A stretch of 64,000 bases of DNA from Flagellimonas pacifica (lineage in GTDB: Bacteria > Bacteroidota > Bacteroidia > Flavobacteriales > Flavobacteriaceae), in the NCBI RefSeq assembly GCF_900215465.1, contig NZ_OBEH01000001.1, forward strand, positions 434,001 to 498,000, in the 5' to 3' direction. The number at the start of each line of letters is the position of its first letter. Position 1 is the first letter of the stretch. Of this stretch, positions 61,851 to 64,000 are shown one piece after another. The notes beneath the pieces were generated by a model. It ran no database searches. It saw only the letters and a program-made list of their open reading frames with translations, and was not told where the DNA came from. The position numbers were made by a program, and so were the translations under genes.

Positions 61851-62774
61851 TTACTTTTTCTTCTGTCTAGTAACGTTCATTATGGGATTTTTAACTTTTG
61901 AACGCTTTTTGCCAATTTTATTACCCGATTTTAAATATTGTTTATATCCTCTTCCCGTAAACTCATATGTTGTTTTACTGGATACATGATACAACTCAAT
62001 GGTACTATCATTAATAACGTAGAGTTCAAAATAATCATTGCCCAAGAAGTCATAATCCAGTGTTAAAGTTTTGAGTGTTGCGTCATTTGCCACATCAAAA
62101 ACTTCATAATCGCCTTCATAATCCCATTGCAAATTCATAATAGCTGTTCCTGACCCATCTACGGATAATCTGAAAAAATCGCCATTATTTCCGGATAAAA
62201 ACTGAAGATAATTTTCATCATCAAACTCATTTATTGCACCTAGTTCACTCGTATAGGTTTTTTCCCAAGCATCATATTCCTGCAAAAAATAGTTGATGTT
62301 ATCATAGAAAACCATATCATAATCAAAATCATTGCTGTCATACCCCCTTAAAACATATGAGATATTTGATCTTGAATCTTGGAGTTCCAGGGTATTGTTG
62401 TTCAAAGCATAAACTTCCAACAACCAAAGGCCATCTACTTCATGGTCAATTTCCACAGCAGCATTCAGCGTTCCATAAGAACCAACATCTATACCCAGGC
62501 CATTTCCGGTTTTTCCAATACCCACCATATTATTATTTGCGTATACCACTCCTCTGTTAAAAGAAATGGTAAATGCACGTTGTAAAAATGGAACCTCCCC
62601 CGTTCCTCTTGTTTCATTGATATCTACATACCACAAATCATAAGACTCTAGCACCAAAGCTGTATTTAATGGAGATTCTTCAATAAAATCATCTTCCACA
62701 ACAACTTCTGTGTAGCAAGAGGTGGCCAAAATCCCTATCAATAAAATTCCTAAGAGTAGTTTTCCATTTCCCAT
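61851..62774 (-). CDS. Lipoprotein of unknown function
   Basis: Lipoprotein of 307 residues with signal MGNGKLLLGILLIGILATSC; this ATG was chosen over one 22 codons upstream, which gives a non-signal N-terminus. After the Cys comes YTEVVVEDDFIEES, an acidic stretch that could act as a surface-export signal. The mature part is beta-rich with repeats of a similar pattern (ISYVLRGYDSNDFDYDMVFY; TTYEFTGRGYKQYL), and the C-terminus is basic. No family recognised. It is transcribed alone and ends at the terminator with the 17-nt motif. Confidence 0.75.
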   Translation of the reverse strand: MGNGKLLLGILLIGILATSCYTEVVVEDDFIEESPLNTALVLESYDLWYVDINETRGTGEVPFLQRAFTISFNRGVVYANNNMVGIGKTGNGLGIDVGSYGTLNAAVEIDHEVDGLWLLEVYALNNNTLELQDSRSNISYVLRGYDSNDFDYDMVFYDNINYFLQEYDAWEKTYTSELGAINEFDDENYLQFLSGNNGDFFRLSVDGSGTAIMNLQWDYEGDYEVFDVANDATLKTLTLDYDFLGNDYFELYVINDSTIELYHVSSKTTYEFTGRGYKQYLKSGNKIGKKRSKVKNPIMNVTRQKKK

Positions 62775-62897
62775 AACCTTGGTTTTTGATTCCCTTAATC
62801 TAAACCAAGCACCATGCCAAAAAATGTAATTTACTGACAATCAAACAATAATGATTCATCTGATTTATTTTTTAGCTTTGCTGCCTAAAGTCTATTG

Positions 62898-63902
62898 ATG
62901 GAGGAAGGTAAACTTAGGTTTGGTGTATTGGGAGGTGGTAGCTGGGGAACCGCTATAGTTAAAATGCTCTCTGAAAATTTAGAGCATATTTCCTGGTATA
63001 TGCGAAATGAATCAGCGATTCGACATTTAAAGGTTGAGGGGCATAACCCAAATTATATCAGCTCCGTTCAATTTGATGTTTCCAAATTTTTGTTAAGCAA
63101 TGATATCAATGAAGTGGTCAGTTCATCTGATGTTCTCATTTTTGCCATTCCATCAGCTTTTTTAGAGAATGAGCTTCAAAGACTTAGCGTATCTCTCTCA
63201 GATAAAATAATTTTTTCCGCCATTAAGGGAATTGTCCCAGAGAGTGGTTTAATCGTTGGCGAACACTTTCATGATTATTACCAAATTCCCTTTAAAAATA
63301 TTGGTGTCTTAACTGGTCCTTGCCATGCGGAAGAGGTGGCCATGGAGCGTTTATCCTATCTTACCATCGCTTGTGCGGATTCATCTAAAGCCGAATTGGT
63401 GGCTAAAGTGTTGAAAAGTGACTATATCCGAACAAAAATTTCTGATGATATTATTGGCACTGAATATGCAGCCATGTTAAAGAATATTTACGCCATTGCA
63501 GCTGGAATTGCACATGGCTTGGGATATGGTGATAATTTCCAGAGCGTACTGATGAGCAATGCCATCAGAGAAATGAAACGGTTCATTGATAAAGTATATA
63601 AAATGAAGCGTAACATCAACAACTCAGCATACTTGGGTGATCTTTTGGTGACTGGTTATTCCACTTTTAGCCGTAACCGTATGTTTGGGAATATGATTGG
63701 CAAAGGCTATACGGTAAAAAGCGCCATGATGGAGATGAACATGGTTGCAGAAGGTTATTATGCCACCAAAAGCGCTCATTTACTTCATGAAAAGTTGAAA
63801 AAAAAATCAAAGACACCGATAATCAATGCTGTATACAATATCCTCTACGAAGAAAAAAATCCTAAAAAGGTTTTCAAAAAACTGACGGAAAAGCTGGATT
63901 AA
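62898..63902 (+). CDS. gpsA: NAD(P)-dependent glycerol-3-phosphate dehydrogenase
   Basis: This enzyme of 334 residues makes sn-glycerol 3-phosphate from dihydroxyacetone phosphate for phospholipid synthesis. The NAD site is FGVLGGGSWGTAIVKML, the catalytic Lys region is IIFSAIKGIVPESG, LTGPCHAEEVAMERLSYLTI is the second conserved segment, and GTEYAAMLKNIYAIAAGIAH holds the substrate-binding part. The start was set at the ATG at 62898, one codon after a TTG. Length is normal. It is convergent with a gene entering from the right edge. Confidence 0.96.
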   Translation: MEEGKLRFGVLGGGSWGTAIVKMLSENLEHISWYMRNESAIRHLKVEGHNPNYISSVQFDVSKFLLSNDINEVVSSSDVLIFAIPSAFLENELQRLSVSLSDKIIFSAIKGIVPESGLIVGEHFHDYYQIPFKNIGVLTGPCHAEEVAMERLSYLTIACADSSKAELVAKVLKSDYIRTKISDDIIGTEYAAMLKNIYAIAAGIAHGLGYGDNFQSVLMSNAIREMKRFIDKVYKMKRNINNSAYLGDLLVTGYSTFSRNRMFGNMIGKGYTVKSAMMEMNMVAEGYYATKSAHLLHEKLKKKSKTPIINAVYNILYEEKNPKKVFKKLTEKLD

Positions 63903-63904
63903 AG

Positions 63905-64000
63905 CTAATTTAAAAGGACCTCATCCGTAACGCTTTTTCCTCTGGGAATGGAATTGTCCAGAACATCAATTGTCATAGCATCATAAGATTTTATATATGC
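63905..64000 (-). CDS. C-terminal end of an unidentified gene (cut by window edge)
   Basis: Thirty-one codons run in from base 64000 and end with TAG at 63907-63905: AYIKSYDAMTIDVLDNSI followed by PRGKSVTDEVLLN. That is too little to identify the family. The gene is convergent with gpsA, 2 nt apart. Confidence 0.5.
   Translation of the reverse strand, partial: AYIKSYDAMTIDVLDNSIPRGKSVTDEVLLN

Overview
The window is ordinary chromosomal DNA of a low-GC marine-type Bacteroidota, almost certainly a Flavobacteriaceae. Supporting signs are three TonB-dependent receptors with carboxypeptidase-like N-terminal domains, many lipoproteins with a Cys directly after the signal peptide, DUF5689/lamin-tail and DUF5916 proteins, -7 elements of the TAnnTTTG type, weak Shine-Dalgarno sites and an IleRS of the long type. 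The genus (Muricauda/Maribacter-like?) cannot be fixed from this sequence alone. No rRNA, tRNA, CRISPR or intact mobile element was seen.

Layout. 1-5.5 kb: a Nudix hydrolase (cut by the left edge), an ankyrin protein and catalase-peroxidase KatG on the minus strand, then a secreted DinB-fold protein, a SYLF protein and a small beta-barrel. 5.6-10.9 kb: a TonB receptor followed by a DUF5689/lamin-tail lipoprotein, with a divergent secreted endonuclease/phosphatase; this looks like a nucleic-acid scavenging locus. 11-12.5 kb: small membrane proteins around the 3' scrap of an IS3-type transposase. 12.6-25 kb: a second TonB receptor with strong operator-like repeats, then a minus-strand operon DUF3108 / tryptophan 2,3-dioxygenase-like / M23 peptidase / pgi, a candidate small RNA, and a uvrC / patatin-barrel pair. 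25-37 kb: a 28-residue membrane microprotein, 5-FTHF cyclo-ligase, the ileS / DksA-like / GIN-domain / lspA group, a helical lipoprotein, recO with a haem-type TonB receptor, gdhA and a Cys/Met-metabolism PLP enzyme. 37-46 kb: mostly plus-strand metabolic genes (ArsR with a 46-aa ORF and an Asp/Glu racemase, ArsC-like, EamA exporter, RibD-like reductase, nitronate monooxygenase, bestrophin, hydrolase, lipoprotein cytochrome c). 46-58 kb: a MetR-like LysR regulator divergent from a DUF5916 protein, a GNAT/SDR/racemase cluster, a LamG-type protein, a SulP transporter and a phytanoyl-CoA-dioxygenase-type enzyme divergent from an AraC regulator. 58.2-61.8 kb: an accessory island with four tandem, nearly overlapping paralogous lipoproteins abutting a broken Rhs core, followed by about 960 bp without a gene. 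61.8-64 kb: another lipoprotein, gpsA and the end of an unidentified gene.

Most noteworthy: (i) an array of four DUF4348-like lipoproteins fused end-to-end to a truncated Rhs core, resembling a poly-immunity remnant; (ii) an IleRS whose HIGH signature reads GIHH, the arrangement associated with mupirocin hyper-resistance; (iii) the receptor / surface lipoprotein / nuclease locus; (iv) a possible small RNA whose 3' end shares an exact 17-nt motif with a second terminator 41 kb away; (v) several perfect inverted repeats in promoters (ArsR gene, TonB receptor at 12.6 kb, LysR/DUF5916, cytochrome c). All function calls rest on reading motifs by eye; no database search was run.
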